64,000 nucleotides of DNA from NCBI GenBank assembly GCA_907165065.1, contig OU015525.1, forward strand, positions 53,267,537 to 53,331,536, in the 5' to 3' direction. The DNA is from Caprimulgus europaeus (lineage: Eukaryota; Chordata; Aves; Caprimulgiformes; Caprimulgidae). The notes under the pieces were generated by a model, which made no database searches, was not told the DNA's origin, and saw only the letters and a list, made by a program, of their open reading frames with translations. Of this stretch, positions 27,547 through 37,803 are shown one piece after another. Numbering within the stretch: the first letter of the stretch is position 1; each line of letters starts with the position of its first letter. A program made the position numbers and the translations under genes.

Positions 27547-30500
27547 TATCTCAAGCCATCAGATTTTGAGTGTCTGCTAAAGATGCATGTAGCGTGGGGG
27601 ATTGTGAATGTATAAATATAGTGGGATGGCTGCAGAGACAGATCCCAGGACCCTTCTAGATTAGAGGCCAATCTGGACTTGCCTCTCCAGACTAAGTATC
27701 TTGTTGAAGAAATAGACTTATCAATTTCAGCTTGTACAATTATGGTATAAGGTGAGCTGCCAACATGCTTCAGCAATGAATCAAGCTATGTCAGGACAAT
27801 AGTGTCTGATGAAACAAATGAAAGATTATGGGTTTAGATGGAATATGAAATCAAAAGTTCAGTGGTTGATTGTTAATGACACATTTATAGACCATTGTAA
27901 CTCTACTAAATTACAAAGTATGAACATCTTAGAGTTAAGTAAAGGAAAAAAAATAAAAGGAAAATTATTCTTATGTCATTGTTCAGGATTTTTAAGTACA
28001 GAAAACAATAATGAAAAATTAGCAAACAATTGTAGACAATATATAGCACAACAAAATAAAATGAATAATCTGAAGCCTTTCCAGAGCGACCTATGAATCA
28101 AAGGATAATTTAATATTCTGCAGTATCTTTCCTGCTGTCAATTACCTAATCCAAGTACCTTCTTCAAATGAGAAAATTTATTTTAACTGAAAATAGCTCA
28201 TGTTTATTAACACAAAAATCAGACTACAAAAGAAACTTTTAGACAGGAATCTGCATAACTGAAACTATGATTGTTTCATAATTTTCTTTGCTAGATCAAT
28301 TTTTTTTTTTACTTCTACCTTCTTTTCTTTTTCATTGCAATCACCCGAATTTAACACAGCTCACTGGGGACAGATGCCTGGTCTCAGCCCATGCTACTCT
28401 ACTTTGAAGGATTTAATTTACCTCAGAAGAACAATTAGCTATTTGTACTACCTTTTTATCTATACATTTTTCTGAAAATTATGTAATTGATGCAATATAT
28501 AAAATACATAATTTCATGTGAAGTATCTGTAAGATGAGATACTGACAAACCTCTTGTGTTTAAGAAAAAAAATATTTCTGATGAATCTAAGTGAGGAATA
28601 TATACATATTTGTGAACCAAGAAATGTCTGATTTTATGCATTATTACATTCAAATAAGTAAATATAACAATTAGAACAACAAGTAATTTAAAAAAATATA
28701 TCTATTGAAAGTTTTACCATGAAAAATAAATGTTTCATTATTTTTAAATATTATTAGCCCTTGTGATAGAGATAGCATCTTGTGAAATATATGTCATCAT
28801 AAAACGTGTTTCTCAAAGCTGTCTCCTACAGAGAGCATAATTCATTGTAGTCCCAGTGTTTCACACAAAATTGACATGACTTCACTTTTATTTTTGAAAG
28901 CCCTGGAAATATAGACACAAAGATGACAATGTGAAAAAAAGCTATGTATACCATAGCTCTTACATAATTTTCAGGTTGGAGTATGAATAATTGCTCTTAT
29001 ATTTTAGATTAAAAAAAAAAATTGGTTGAAGTTTCAGTTTACATAAAACGAATCACCTCAATAGTTAAATCTTCAAATAATCCAATTCACAATCAACTGT
29101 TCTGGACCATGTCTGAGCCTTGTGACCTCAGTATCAGAAGTTATATTTATATGAATCATACCATTGAAGTTCATGTTTCTCTCTCTGCCACATTTCTATT
29201 TCTTTTCCTCTCTTTAAATGGCAAATATTTTATACCTTTTCAGTTTCTCAGTGAATAGTTTGCCATGGAAGACTGACAGTGCAGCTGGATATGCATTTAT
29301 CTGCTTTTCATTACTTTCACTTCTATTACTTTTCTGTTATAAAGTGTGTTTTGTTGTCAGTCACAAGATTAGTTTGATTCATTTGAAACAAAAACTTGGG
29401 TTTTGTACTTACAAATACCTACTGCATGAACAAATAGTTAATGTTGCACAAATCATATTATTGGCATGGTAAACTAAAGGTTAAAGATGCTAAACTTTAA
29501 TTTTCAATGTAAGACTCTAAAATCTTTATTTTTTTCTAAAATATTTACTTTTTTTCTAAAATCAATAGCAATTTGAATACCTAATGTGAGTCTTTGTTAA
29601 AATTTTTGCATTTAAGACGGGAATAATTTCATAACACAGCATTTGCAAGGGCACAAACGGTGGTGTGATATACTGTCTCTTCAGGGTAGCAAGAGTTTTT
29701 CCAGCCTCTCCATACACCAACCTGCAGGATGAGCAGCAAATAATGGGTGGCTGTTGATGTCGCACTTTTAAAGAACACAGTGCATTTAAAATAGTGGAAG
29801 TGAAACCTTTCTGTACCAAAATCAATAGCAGCTTGAAGGGAATCAGAATATCTGCTGGAACAAAGAGAAACAATCCATAGGAACAACAGAATAGTCCTCA
29901 GTAAAGCTAACCGTTGAAAGCACATTGAGTGATTTAATATTTAAACCAAATCTACTTAGATTCTAAAAAAATAAATTATTATACTATTTCTGTATAACTG
30001 TTGTGTAATTAGCAAAAGTTTAAAATCTGCTCTAGGAATTAATACAAATGCAGACAGGCAGTGTATGTCTGCAGATTTCAGGCTTCTGCTTTAGCCTACT
30101 TGTTCTGCCCTCAGCCAAAGGAAGGGAATGCTGCCTGTGGAGTGTTGTGTTTCTGGTTTTCTGCATGCAAAAGGGTGAGTGAGAGTGGGAGGTGGCTGCA
30201 GCAAAATCAGAAACATTTACATTTTTTTCTGGGAATTGAGAGTGAGTTTGTAAAGACTGAAATTTAAATTGGATTTCACCCCTTGTAGTCCTCAGAATTC
30301 CCTCAATTTAAAATGAAAGTGGCACATTGAGCCCATAACAAAATGCCATTGCACTGTGTGTGGAAAAAGGTTGTTTGGAAAGCATTGATTAATATCCTGT
30401 TTCAAATCACCAATAATCTAGTTCAAACTGACTGCAGACTTATTTATTAACTACACTTTAAAGAAATCATAGCTAATTTATTGTTTCAAAGTTTTCTTCA

Positions 30501-30659
30501 CTTATATTAGTGACAAAGCTGTGCTCTTATCTCTAGAGTTTGAATAGGTGGCAGGCTTTATGTACCTCAATGCGTCTCCAATTCTGTTTCCTTTTAACAC
30601 AGTCCTACTTTCACAAAAGTTCAGAAAAAATTTGAAATGCTTAAGTCTCTACATTATAC
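27547..30659. other. Unique AT-rich non-coding DNA
   Basis: No gene or clear repeat is seen. Open frames are at most about 100 codons; the pair at 29562-29925 (minus) overlaps in two frames and neither shows a domain. A plus-strand segment at 30115-30174 has a good acceptor (TTCTGCCCTCAG) and donor (GTGAGT) but is open in all three frames and has no phase partner, so it cannot be called an exon. Confidence 0.5.
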
Positions 30660-31440
30660 AATACTGATTGCCCCGTGCTGTCAGTTCCAAAACCTTTCTA
30701 TAATAAGGTGACCAGAAACGCTCACAGCATATTAAATATGACCTCATTAAGGGGCATAAATGTTCAGCTACTATTGCTTTGCTTGTATCTCACACTATAG
30801 GTCAAATCAGCTTTTGACTGTGTGCATGGACGACACTGACCTGGTACATGTGAGAGTATAATTTGGCTGACTATCTCCAGTGAGCACTTAGACTTAGTAT
30901 TTTTCTGTTTGCTATGTGGAAATTAGAGTGGGAAAGGGCCTAGACCAATATGTATTCTGCTGTTGAAACATTTTGGTCCTTACTATGATACAAATGCAAG
31001 ACATTACTGCAATGTTTATTAGTGCAATTCTAAGGATGGGCTGGAGCTGAGTGGAAGAGCTGCTATAGGCTCCCTGAGAAATAATGTCAAGGATTTATTT
31101 CTTAACGTTCAGCATGAAACTCCCAATTTAAAAGCAATACAACACGCTGCTCCTAGTGGTGATCCACCCTTTCCCTTTTGTAACCTCATTCAAACCCAGG
31201 TAGCCTCTTATAATTTCTTTCTCTCAACAACACTTATTTTTATCCATCTGTCCAGCTTCATAACAACTCCGTTTGCTCTTTTCTATACTCCCGATCTGTC
31301 AGTATCTTTCTGGCATATGGGTGCCTTGAACTGTGCAAAATTTTTGCAGGTGAGGTCATAGCAAGGCTTCAGAAAGAAAAATTGTTATTGTCACTTTCCC
31401 GCTCCATGATGAGATCCTTCACAAGCTGCAATTGTAATCC
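30660..31440 (-). repeat. Ancient CR1/L3-like LINE fragments
   Basis: Two diverged minus-strand pieces, about 30660-30910 and 31120-31440, resemble old sauropsid CR1-family sequence. The plus strand reads ATAATAAGGTGACCAGAAACGC, then a decayed form of the 'CAGTATTCCAGGTG' region, and later GCATATGGGTGCCTTGAACTG followed by TTTTTGCAGGTGAGGTCATA, which parallels the block where CR1 elements describe a second copy of that motif. Divergence is high and boundaries are uncertain. The young LTR element at 31572 landed just beyond the second piece. Another old non-LTR family is possible. Confidence 0.5.
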
Positions 31441-31763
31441 TTAGTGGCTATTTCAGTGGTTATATCAGCTTTCATATCAGAGTTTATGTGCAGTCTTCAT
31501 AATAGCAGAATGACCCCTCTGTCGTGGAAGTAGAACGGTTGTGCACGGCAGGAAATTGTGTGTTAGACTGCTGTGGTGGGTTGACCCTGGCTAGATACTG
31601 GGTGCCCACCAAAGCCCACTCTATCACTCCCCCTCCTCAAATGGGCAGGGGAGAAAATAATAACGAAAAGCTCGTGGGTGGAGATAAGGACGGAGAGAGA
31701 TCACTCACCAATTACTGGCACGGGCAAAACAGACTCAACTTGGGGGAAAAAAAACAAATTTAC

Positions 31764-31769
31764 TTTATT
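31764..31769 (-). terminator. LTR poly(A) signal, 3' LTR copy
   Basis: AATAAA on the minus strand within the 3' LTR, in the same context as 33241-33246. Transcripts starting in the 5' LTR would be cleaved a short distance downstream, toward 31740. Confidence 0.6.
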
Positions 31770-32020
31770 ACAAATCAAAATCAGAGGAGAATGAGAAGTA
31801 AAACCAAATCTTAAAACACCTCCCCCATCCCTCCCTTCTTCCCGGGCTTAATCTCTTTCCCGATTTTCCACCTCCTCCCCCCAGCAGCACAGGGGGACAG
31901 GGAATGGGGTTAGGGTCAGTTCATTACACGGTGTTTCTGCCGCTGCTTCCTCCTCAGGGGGAGGTCTCCTTCCCCCGCACCAGCGTGGGGTCCCTCTCAC
32001 GGGAGACAGTTCTCCACCAA

Positions 32021-32290
32021 CTGCTCCAACCTGAGTCCTTCCCATGACTGACAGCTGCTCCAGTCTGGGTCCATTCCATGGGGTGCAGTCCTTCAGGAAG
32101 GGACTGCTCCAGCGCGGGTCCCCCACGGGGTCACAAGTCCTGCCAGCAAACCTGCTCCGGCGTGGGCTCCTCTCTCCACGGGCTACAGGTCCTGACAGGA
32201 ACCTGCTCCAGGGCGGGCTTCCCGCGGGGTCACAGCCTCCTTCGGCATCCACCTGCTCCGGCGTGGGGTCCTCCACGGGCTACAGGTGGT
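32021..32290 (-). repeat. Tandem ~50-bp repeats inside the 3' LTR
   Basis: The plus strand shows CTGCTCC at 32021, 32055, 32104, 32152, 32203 and 32253, each followed by a related GGGTCC/GGGCT core and a CACGGG or GCGGGG motif. The spacings are 34, 49, 48, 51 and 50 bp. These are diverged tandem units and make up about a quarter of the LTR. The same array lies at 33498-33767 in the other LTR. Confidence 0.8.
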
Positions 32291-32708
32291 CATCTGCACC
32301 ACCATGGACCTCCAGGGGCTGCAGGGGGACAGCCCGCTTCACCCTGGTCTTTCACCACAGGTTGCGGGGAATCTCTGCTCCGGCGCCAGAGCCCATCCTC
32401 CCCCTCCTTCTTCACTGACCTTGGTGTCTGCGAAGTTGTTTTCTCTTACATCTTCTCACTCCACTCTCCAGCTGCAAAGTGTGCAGCTTTTTTTTCTCCC
32501 TTCCTTTTTTTTTTTCTTAATTATGTTATCACAGAGGCGTTACTGATTGGCTCGGCCTTGGCCAGCGGCGGGTCCCTTCTTGTAGCCGGCTGGCATTGGC
32601 TGTGTCGGGTCGGACATGGGGGAAGCTTCTGGCAGCTTCTCTCACAAAAGCCACCCCATGTCCCCTCCCCCACTGCTACCAAAAACCTTGCCATGCAAAC
32701 CCAATACA

Positions 32709-32724
32709 TTCCACCCCTCGCCTC
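32709..32724 (-). promoter_or_regulatory. Polypurine tract
   Basis: The minus strand reads GAGGCGAGGGGTGGAA directly before the 3' LTR start TGTATTGGG. This is the expected plus-strand DNA primer site of a retrovirus-like element. Confidence 0.85.
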
Positions 32725-33021
32725 TGTGAATCACATATTTAAGAATCATCACTAAAATCCACATTCATCACACAATCTTCACAAACTTCTACTCACATCA
32801 ACAGAAAAAAGAATTCCCCACACCAAAATCAAAATAACTTCATCACAACACCAGACAAAAGTGGACAATTTACACACATAATCCACCCCTTGTCTCTTCA
32901 CCACAATTAAATCGATAAAATCCCCCATAATTGTCCTACTCATCACTCTTTAGCCATGTTCGGTCTGTTTTGCCCGTTAGCTCTCCTCTCTCCGTTAATA
33001 ACCTTATCTCCAATCTCTCAT

Positions 33022-33039
33022 GCCCCACGTTGGGCGCCA
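33022..33039 (-). promoter_or_regulatory. Primer binding site, tRNA-Lys
   Basis: The minus strand reads TGGCGCCCAACGTGGGGC, an exact 18-base match to the primer binding site complementary to the 3' end of the lysine tRNA-1,2 isoacceptor. It lies 8 bases downstream of the 5' LTR end (33048). This fixes the transcriptional direction and marks the element as a Lys-primed retrovirus derivative. Confidence 0.92.
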
Positions 33040-33240
33040 AAAAAGACTGTGGTGGGTTGACCCTGGCTAGATACTGGGTGCCCACCAAAGCCCACTCTAT
33101 CACTCCCCCTCCTCAAATGGGCAGGGGAGAAAATAATAACGAAAAGCTCGTGGGTGGAGATAAGGACGGAGAGAGATCACTCACCAATTACTGGCACGGG
33201 CAAAACAGACTCAACTTGGGGGAAAAAAAAACAAATTTAC

Positions 33241-33246
33241 TTTATT
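33241..33246 (-). terminator. LTR poly(A) signal, 5' LTR copy
   Basis: AATAAA on the minus strand (TTTATT on plus), about 200 bases before the LTR's 3' end. The functional copy for a genomic transcript would be its twin at 31764-31769 in the 3' LTR. Confidence 0.55.
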
Positions 33247-33497
33247 ACAAATCAAAATCAGAGGAGAATGAGAAGTAAAACCAAATCTTAAAACACCTCC
33301 CCCATCCCTCCCTTCTTCCCGGGCTTAATCTCTTTCCCGATTTTCCACCTCCTCCCCCCAGCAGCACAGGGGGACAGGGAATGGGGTTAGGGTCAGTTCA
33401 TTACACGGTGTTTCTGCCGCTGCTTCCTCCTCAGGGGGAGGTCTCCTTCCCCCGCACCAGCGTGGGGTCCCTCTCACGGGAGACAGTTCTCCACCAA

Positions 33498-33767
33498 CTG
33501 CTCCAACCTGAGTCCTTCCCATGACTGACAGCTGCTCCAGTCTGGGTCCATTCCATGGGGTGCAGTCCTTCAGGAAGGGACTGCTCCAGCGCGGGTCCCC
33601 CACGGGGTCACAAGTCCTGCCAGCAAACCTGCTCCGGCGTGGGCTCCTCTCTCCACGGGCTACAGGTCCTGACAGGAACCTGCTCCAGCGCGGGCTTCCC
33701 GCGGGGTCACAGCCTCCTTCGGCATCCACCTGCTCCGGCGTGGGGTCCTCCACGGGCTACAGGTGGT
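33498..33767 (-). repeat. Tandem ~50-bp repeats inside the 5' LTR
   Basis: This is the counterpart of the 32021-32290 array, with units starting at 33498, 33532, 33581, 33629, 33680 and 33730. One of the two substitutions that separate the LTRs (33689) falls here. Confidence 0.8.
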
Positions 33768-34022
33768 CATCTGCACCACCATGGACCTCCAGGGGCTGCA
33801 GGGGGACAGCCCGCTTCACCCTGGTCTTTCACCACAGGTTGCGGGGAATCTCTGCTCCAGCGCCAGAGCCCATCCTCCCCCTCCTTCTTCACTGACCTTG
33901 GTGTCTGCGAAGTTGTTTTCTCTTACATCTTCTCACTCCACTCTCCAGCTGCAAAGTGTGCAGCTTTTTTTTCTCCCTTCCTTTTTTTTTTTCTTAATTA
34001 TGTTATCACAGAGGCGTTACTG

Positions 34023-34076
34023 ATTGGCTCGGCCTTGGCCAGCGGCGGGTCCCTTCTTGTAGCCGGCTGGCATTGG
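34023..34076 (-). promoter_or_regulatory. U3 CCAAT boxes of the 5' LTR
   Basis: Two CCAAT boxes on the minus strand (ATTGG on plus at 34072-34076 and 34023-34027) are followed about 20 bp downstream by the AT-rich GATAACATAATTAAG (about 33993-34007), a plausible weak TATA element. The same arrangement occurs in the 3' LTR at 32595-32599, 32546-32550 and 32516-32530. It looks like an intact RNA polymerase II promoter. Confidence 0.5.
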
Positions 34077-34190
34077 CTGTGTCGGGTCGGACATGGGGGA
34101 AGCTTCTGGCAGCTTCTCTCACAAAAGCCACCCCATGTCCCCTCCCCCACTGCTACCAAAAACCTTGCCATGCAAACCCAATACAACTGC

Positions 34191-37100
34191 AGAGCTGAAG
34201 TGAAGTTTAATTGGATGCCTATGGATACACCTAACGTATATACTAGCAAATAACTCCCCAATTTATTCCTGGGTACTTAGCTGTCCACACTGTGTAGATG
34301 CAAGTAAGCAGTACAGCTTTTTTTCTAAGTGAATGAACTACCTCTCTTTGAAGCAAAACCTTGTGTGGTTTTGGGGACCATGAGCTGCCAGGTCCCATCT
34401 GAAAGGCAGGATAAAGACAACCAGATTTGGCTCCCACTGCCCTCTTTTGCTGCAGGCTTTGCTCTCCTAGTTACCTTGTCCTGCCACACAGTGCTCCAGG
34501 GTATGTCAGACATATACTTAGGTTTCTGTCTTCCAGTTAAGATCTTCTCCTATGCCACTCACCCGAGCAGCCCTAATTTATGAGCTTACCTGATTTCTTC
34601 TTCTGTGTATATTTGCATTTTCCATCCTGCACATAGTTCTGGTGTATACCCAAATAGGAGACATTATACAGCTGTAGTCCATGCTGTAGGCATCATATTT
34701 TCATTACCTCTTCAATTCGTTTTTCCAAGGAAATTAAATAATATTTTGCATTCTGAAAGAGAATAAAAGGATGCTGGGGAGATTGAATGCAAAGCCAATG
34801 CAAATCTTGTAGAAAAATTGCTATCTACAGAGGGATCAAAAGCATGCCTGGATTTTCCACCAATCACAAGTATTACTCTGCTACCCAGCAGGCTGGGTTT
34901 AAAAGGATTTCTGTGCTCACCACTGTTTTCTCCGCTTTGAAACGGTACTCTGTCATATCTAAGTAAACATGATTTGAAGAACGGAGAGAGCAGCAAATCA
35001 AAACAGCGACAAAAAACCCATGGCATAGAAATGGGTTGCTAAAGAAACCACAGTGAATAAATTTCAGCAGAAACAATGTCAGGTATCAAATCAGAGAGAA
35101 AAACATCTTTCTTCAGGCAGTACAACATATATTGTTTTCATCCATAAACAGCAATGGCAGTTCTGTAGCTAAAGAGTTTTCTAAAATCATTCATAGAAAT
35201 GATGCAGACTCAAAATGAGTATCAAGAACATGATTCAGATGCAAGCCATAGCAAATCGTAGACTAGACTGTATCCAATATTCATTGATTCACACTGAGGA
35301 CGAACCCTGCCTTTTAAAAAGGATGTAAAATCTCTGTTCTCAGTGCCTGTTTTCCCCAGGCACTGCAGAGCAGGGCTGGTAGCAAACCCCACTTGCTCTC
35401 CAGGCCTGGGGCTCACCTGCTGCTGGCCTTTACGGGGACAGAAGCAAGAAAGCGAGTGAGCTCAGGAAGTCAGCTCATTTTAAAAGCATCTAAATCCTGC
35501 AAAGCAGATCCAGGAAAGGCTGGAAGCTGTCCCTCCTCCTATTCCTTTTTGTATTCAGGCATGTACCAGACATAATCTGGTCTAGCAGGTAATGAATTAT
35601 ATCTCAAACTGGGTGTTTGGAACAACCCATTGAAGTCTTTTCCTTATCATTACTGAGCTTTGGGTCTGGACACAAGTGAATTTCAGACACAGGACAAGGA
35701 GCTTCTTGCTTTTAAAGAAAGATATTCTGGAAAAGCAAAATTTTACTGTTAATGTGTAACTTGGACATAGCTAGCACAAAATAATAAGAAAAAATTGAAT
35801 TTGTAATAAAATGCACACTCATTTAAGTTGATCTAGTTCCTGACTGGATATGAATTAATTTCATTTCTAAGTTAAAAGAAGATACGAAGAACTAGAAAAA
35901 ATATGAAAATAATATATTTAGTGAGCCTACTTTTCAAATGTAATTAGTGAATTAGAAGTTTTGTACTTGTTTTAAATTTGATTAATTTTTTACTTTTTTA
36001 AAATAAAAAATTCCCACCTTGTGGGTTATTTAGTCACCTCCAGTTCCTTATTATGGCTGTGGATTTTATACCGAAGTATAGTAACTAACATTGATTCTTT
36101 CTTGGATCTGACTTTTATAAACTGTAATCTTCTTTCACTTCAATGAACTTTTTTTAGTTACCAAAAAATGCCTTTTTATGATTAAATACGTCTTGGGTGT
36201 TAGCCAACACAGATTTTTATTTGCTTAAGTACTTCCAAAAAGACATTAGAAAGGGATGCAAACATGGTCAACGAAAACTTTTCAATAGAAATTGTTCAAG
36301 TATTTATTGATTTTTTATTCCTTTTCATTCATTTTAAATATATGACTACTCAGCAATTGTACTTCTGTTTGTCAGTCTGGAATAGCTGTATAATACAAAT
36401 TATTTCCTCTTTTCTACTACTGAAAATTTAATTAATTATTGCAATGATACTTTAACCTTTGTAACTTCACATTTTTCCCTTGTTTCTATGCATCCCTAAT
36501 CCTCATCAAAGAAATTCAGGCAGTGATGTAAAAAAGAAAACACCTGACTAGTTTTGAGCAATTCTTTATTTAGAATTTCTCCAAAAAACAGTTATTCAGA
36601 CTGGAAGTTGCGCAGGCTAGGTGGGTAGTACAGAATGCCTTAAAAAATTGACCCAGAGAAAACACCAACATCCTAAAATACCCATGTAGTGATCACAGAC
36701 CAGATTTTCATATTTCATATTTGTCTGTTCTCTTCTGCCCCAGCATCTCGTAAACTTGAAAATGAAGAACTAAGCAGATCTATATGTTCTAGCAAAAGGC
36801 AATAAGTGATAGCCCATGGCCACTGGAGACTGTGGTAGAAAGCATTGTGTTCTTTAGAACATAAGAGCCTAGAAGAGCATTATGCTGTTCAATAAAATGA
36901 AAATCATGTCTATATATAGACCGACTGGTACCGGAAAGACTCAGCAGTTTCTGGAAACTGATGACAGTAACTAACCGCAACCTAGTGGTACAGACATGTT
37001 TTATTTTAAAATCTTTCTTGTTATGTTTTTCTTTGTCGGTTCTTCTTTTCTGTTATTTAATGCATCCATTTGTGATAACCTGTACATTTTTATGCCAACT

Positions 37101-37803
37101 GGAAGATTATTTCACTGTGGTTACTAATAATTTGGTATAGCATGAAAGATAGCTGATCCCTAACGAGATTCTCTTAAAAGGTTCTGTTCACAGGTAATTC
37201 TGCTTAATATAATTTTTATGGGGTAGCAACATTGGTTTCCTCATCTCCTTTTATTGCTATGAGCATTTATAGAAGGTACAATGATATTAATGATATTATT
37301 TTATGTTTGTGTTATATTTTCCATCTAAGTTTTTTTAAAGCATTTATGAAGAATATTTAGCATGGGGTAGAACTGTGAGGAGAATCCTGATTTCCAGTCC
37401 TATCTCTGCACAGTTGGACCCATCTTTCTCACCTATCGTGTGAGCTGTTGGAGTTCATTATCACCAGTTAAAAATAGCTCATCATACAGCTCAGATCATA
37501 TAAACAGACAAAATTATGCCAAACTCATACAATTTAGGTCAATTTATGCCAACAGTTTGGTTATTATAATAGTTTTCAAGGCTGCAGTTTTTACAATCCA
37601 TATTTGCTGCTTTTGGATGTCTCCAAAAGGGAGCTGATTCCCTTCTTCCATCATCCTCCTGTCCCCTCTTTCAGTATTTACTCCATTGTTAGAAACTTCC
37701 CTGATCTGTGAGATGGAGCAGTGAACAAGGTCCTGTGCCCAGGTAAAGCTTTAACTTTAGGAGCAGTGAGGTGTAGTCTACACTTTTCTATTTGAATTTA
37801 CAA
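34191..37803. other. Unique AT-rich non-coding DNA
   Basis: No gene or confident repeat is visible. Two short minus-strand segments have good splice-like borders: 34958-34921 (acceptor ending TTTACTTAG after a long pyrimidine run, donor GTGAGC) and 34626-34590 (donor GTAAGC). They are only 38 and 37 bp and cannot be told from chance. 35700-37380 is particularly AT-rich with no structure I can name. Confidence 0.5.

Larger units (their letters stand above)
31572..32708 (-). repeat. 3' LTR of the minus-strand ERV
   Basis: This 1137-bp copy is nearly identical to the LTR at 33048-34185 and lies in the same orientation, immediately downstream of the polypurine tract. Its outer end touches the ACTGC target duplication at 31567-31571. 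Long antisense frames (225 codons at 32078-32755) and the sense frame at 31848-32276 (142 codons) are mirrored in the other LTR with at most a few changes and are treated as incidental. Confidence 0.95.
32709..33047 (-). other. 339-bp non-coding ERV interior
   Basis: Between the LTRs lies only a leader-like start, a G-poor (plus strand) segment and the polypurine tract. Roughly 32730-32960 on the plus strand is almost free of G and rich in A and C, so the transcript strand would be rich in T and G. A second polypurine-like tract is present at 32883-32898. No frame encodes a recognisable Gag, protease, polymerase or Env segment. The interior keeps exactly the cis signals needed for reverse transcription. 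Confidence 0.85.
33048..34185 (-). repeat. 5' LTR of the minus-strand ERV
   Basis: This 1138-bp LTR begins (minus strand) TGTATTGGGTTTGCATGG and ends CAACCCACCACA, a proper TG...CA pair. It carries two CCAAT boxes and an AT-rich TATA-like run upstream, an array of about 50-bp repeats in the middle, and an AATAAA near its 3' end. It differs from the other LTR at 33689 (C versus G at 32212), 33859 (A versus G at 32382), and one extra A at 33223-33231. Open frames here (232 codons antisense, 142 codons sense) have near-identical twins in the other LTR and match no retroviral gene I know. Confidence 0.95.
31567..34190 (-). mobile_element. Recent LTR element, gene-less interior (non-autonomous ERV)
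   Basis: A complete endogenous-retrovirus-like insertion occupies 31572-34185 on the minus strand, flanked by the 5-bp duplication ACTGC (31567-31571 and 34186-34190). Reading on the minus strand it consists of a 5' LTR (34185-33048), a lysine-tRNA primer binding site (33039-33022), a 339-bp interior, a polypurine tract (32724-32709) and a 3' LTR (32708-31572). The two LTRs are 1138 and 1137 bp and differ by two substitutions and one base in an A-run, about 0.2 percent, so the insertion is very recent. The interior is far too short for gag, pro, pol or env and has no long open frame. The PBS type suggests a betaretrovirus-like (ERVK) parent, although a 6-bp duplication would be more usual for that group. 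It must have been mobilised by proteins of a related full-length element, or it lost its genes soon after insertion. Confidence 0.93.

Noticed and set aside
32078-34253. 225- and 232-codon plus-strand frames, the longest in the window
   Set aside because: They lie antisense across the two LTRs and run past LTR ends into unrelated flanks; they are duplicated only because the LTRs are.
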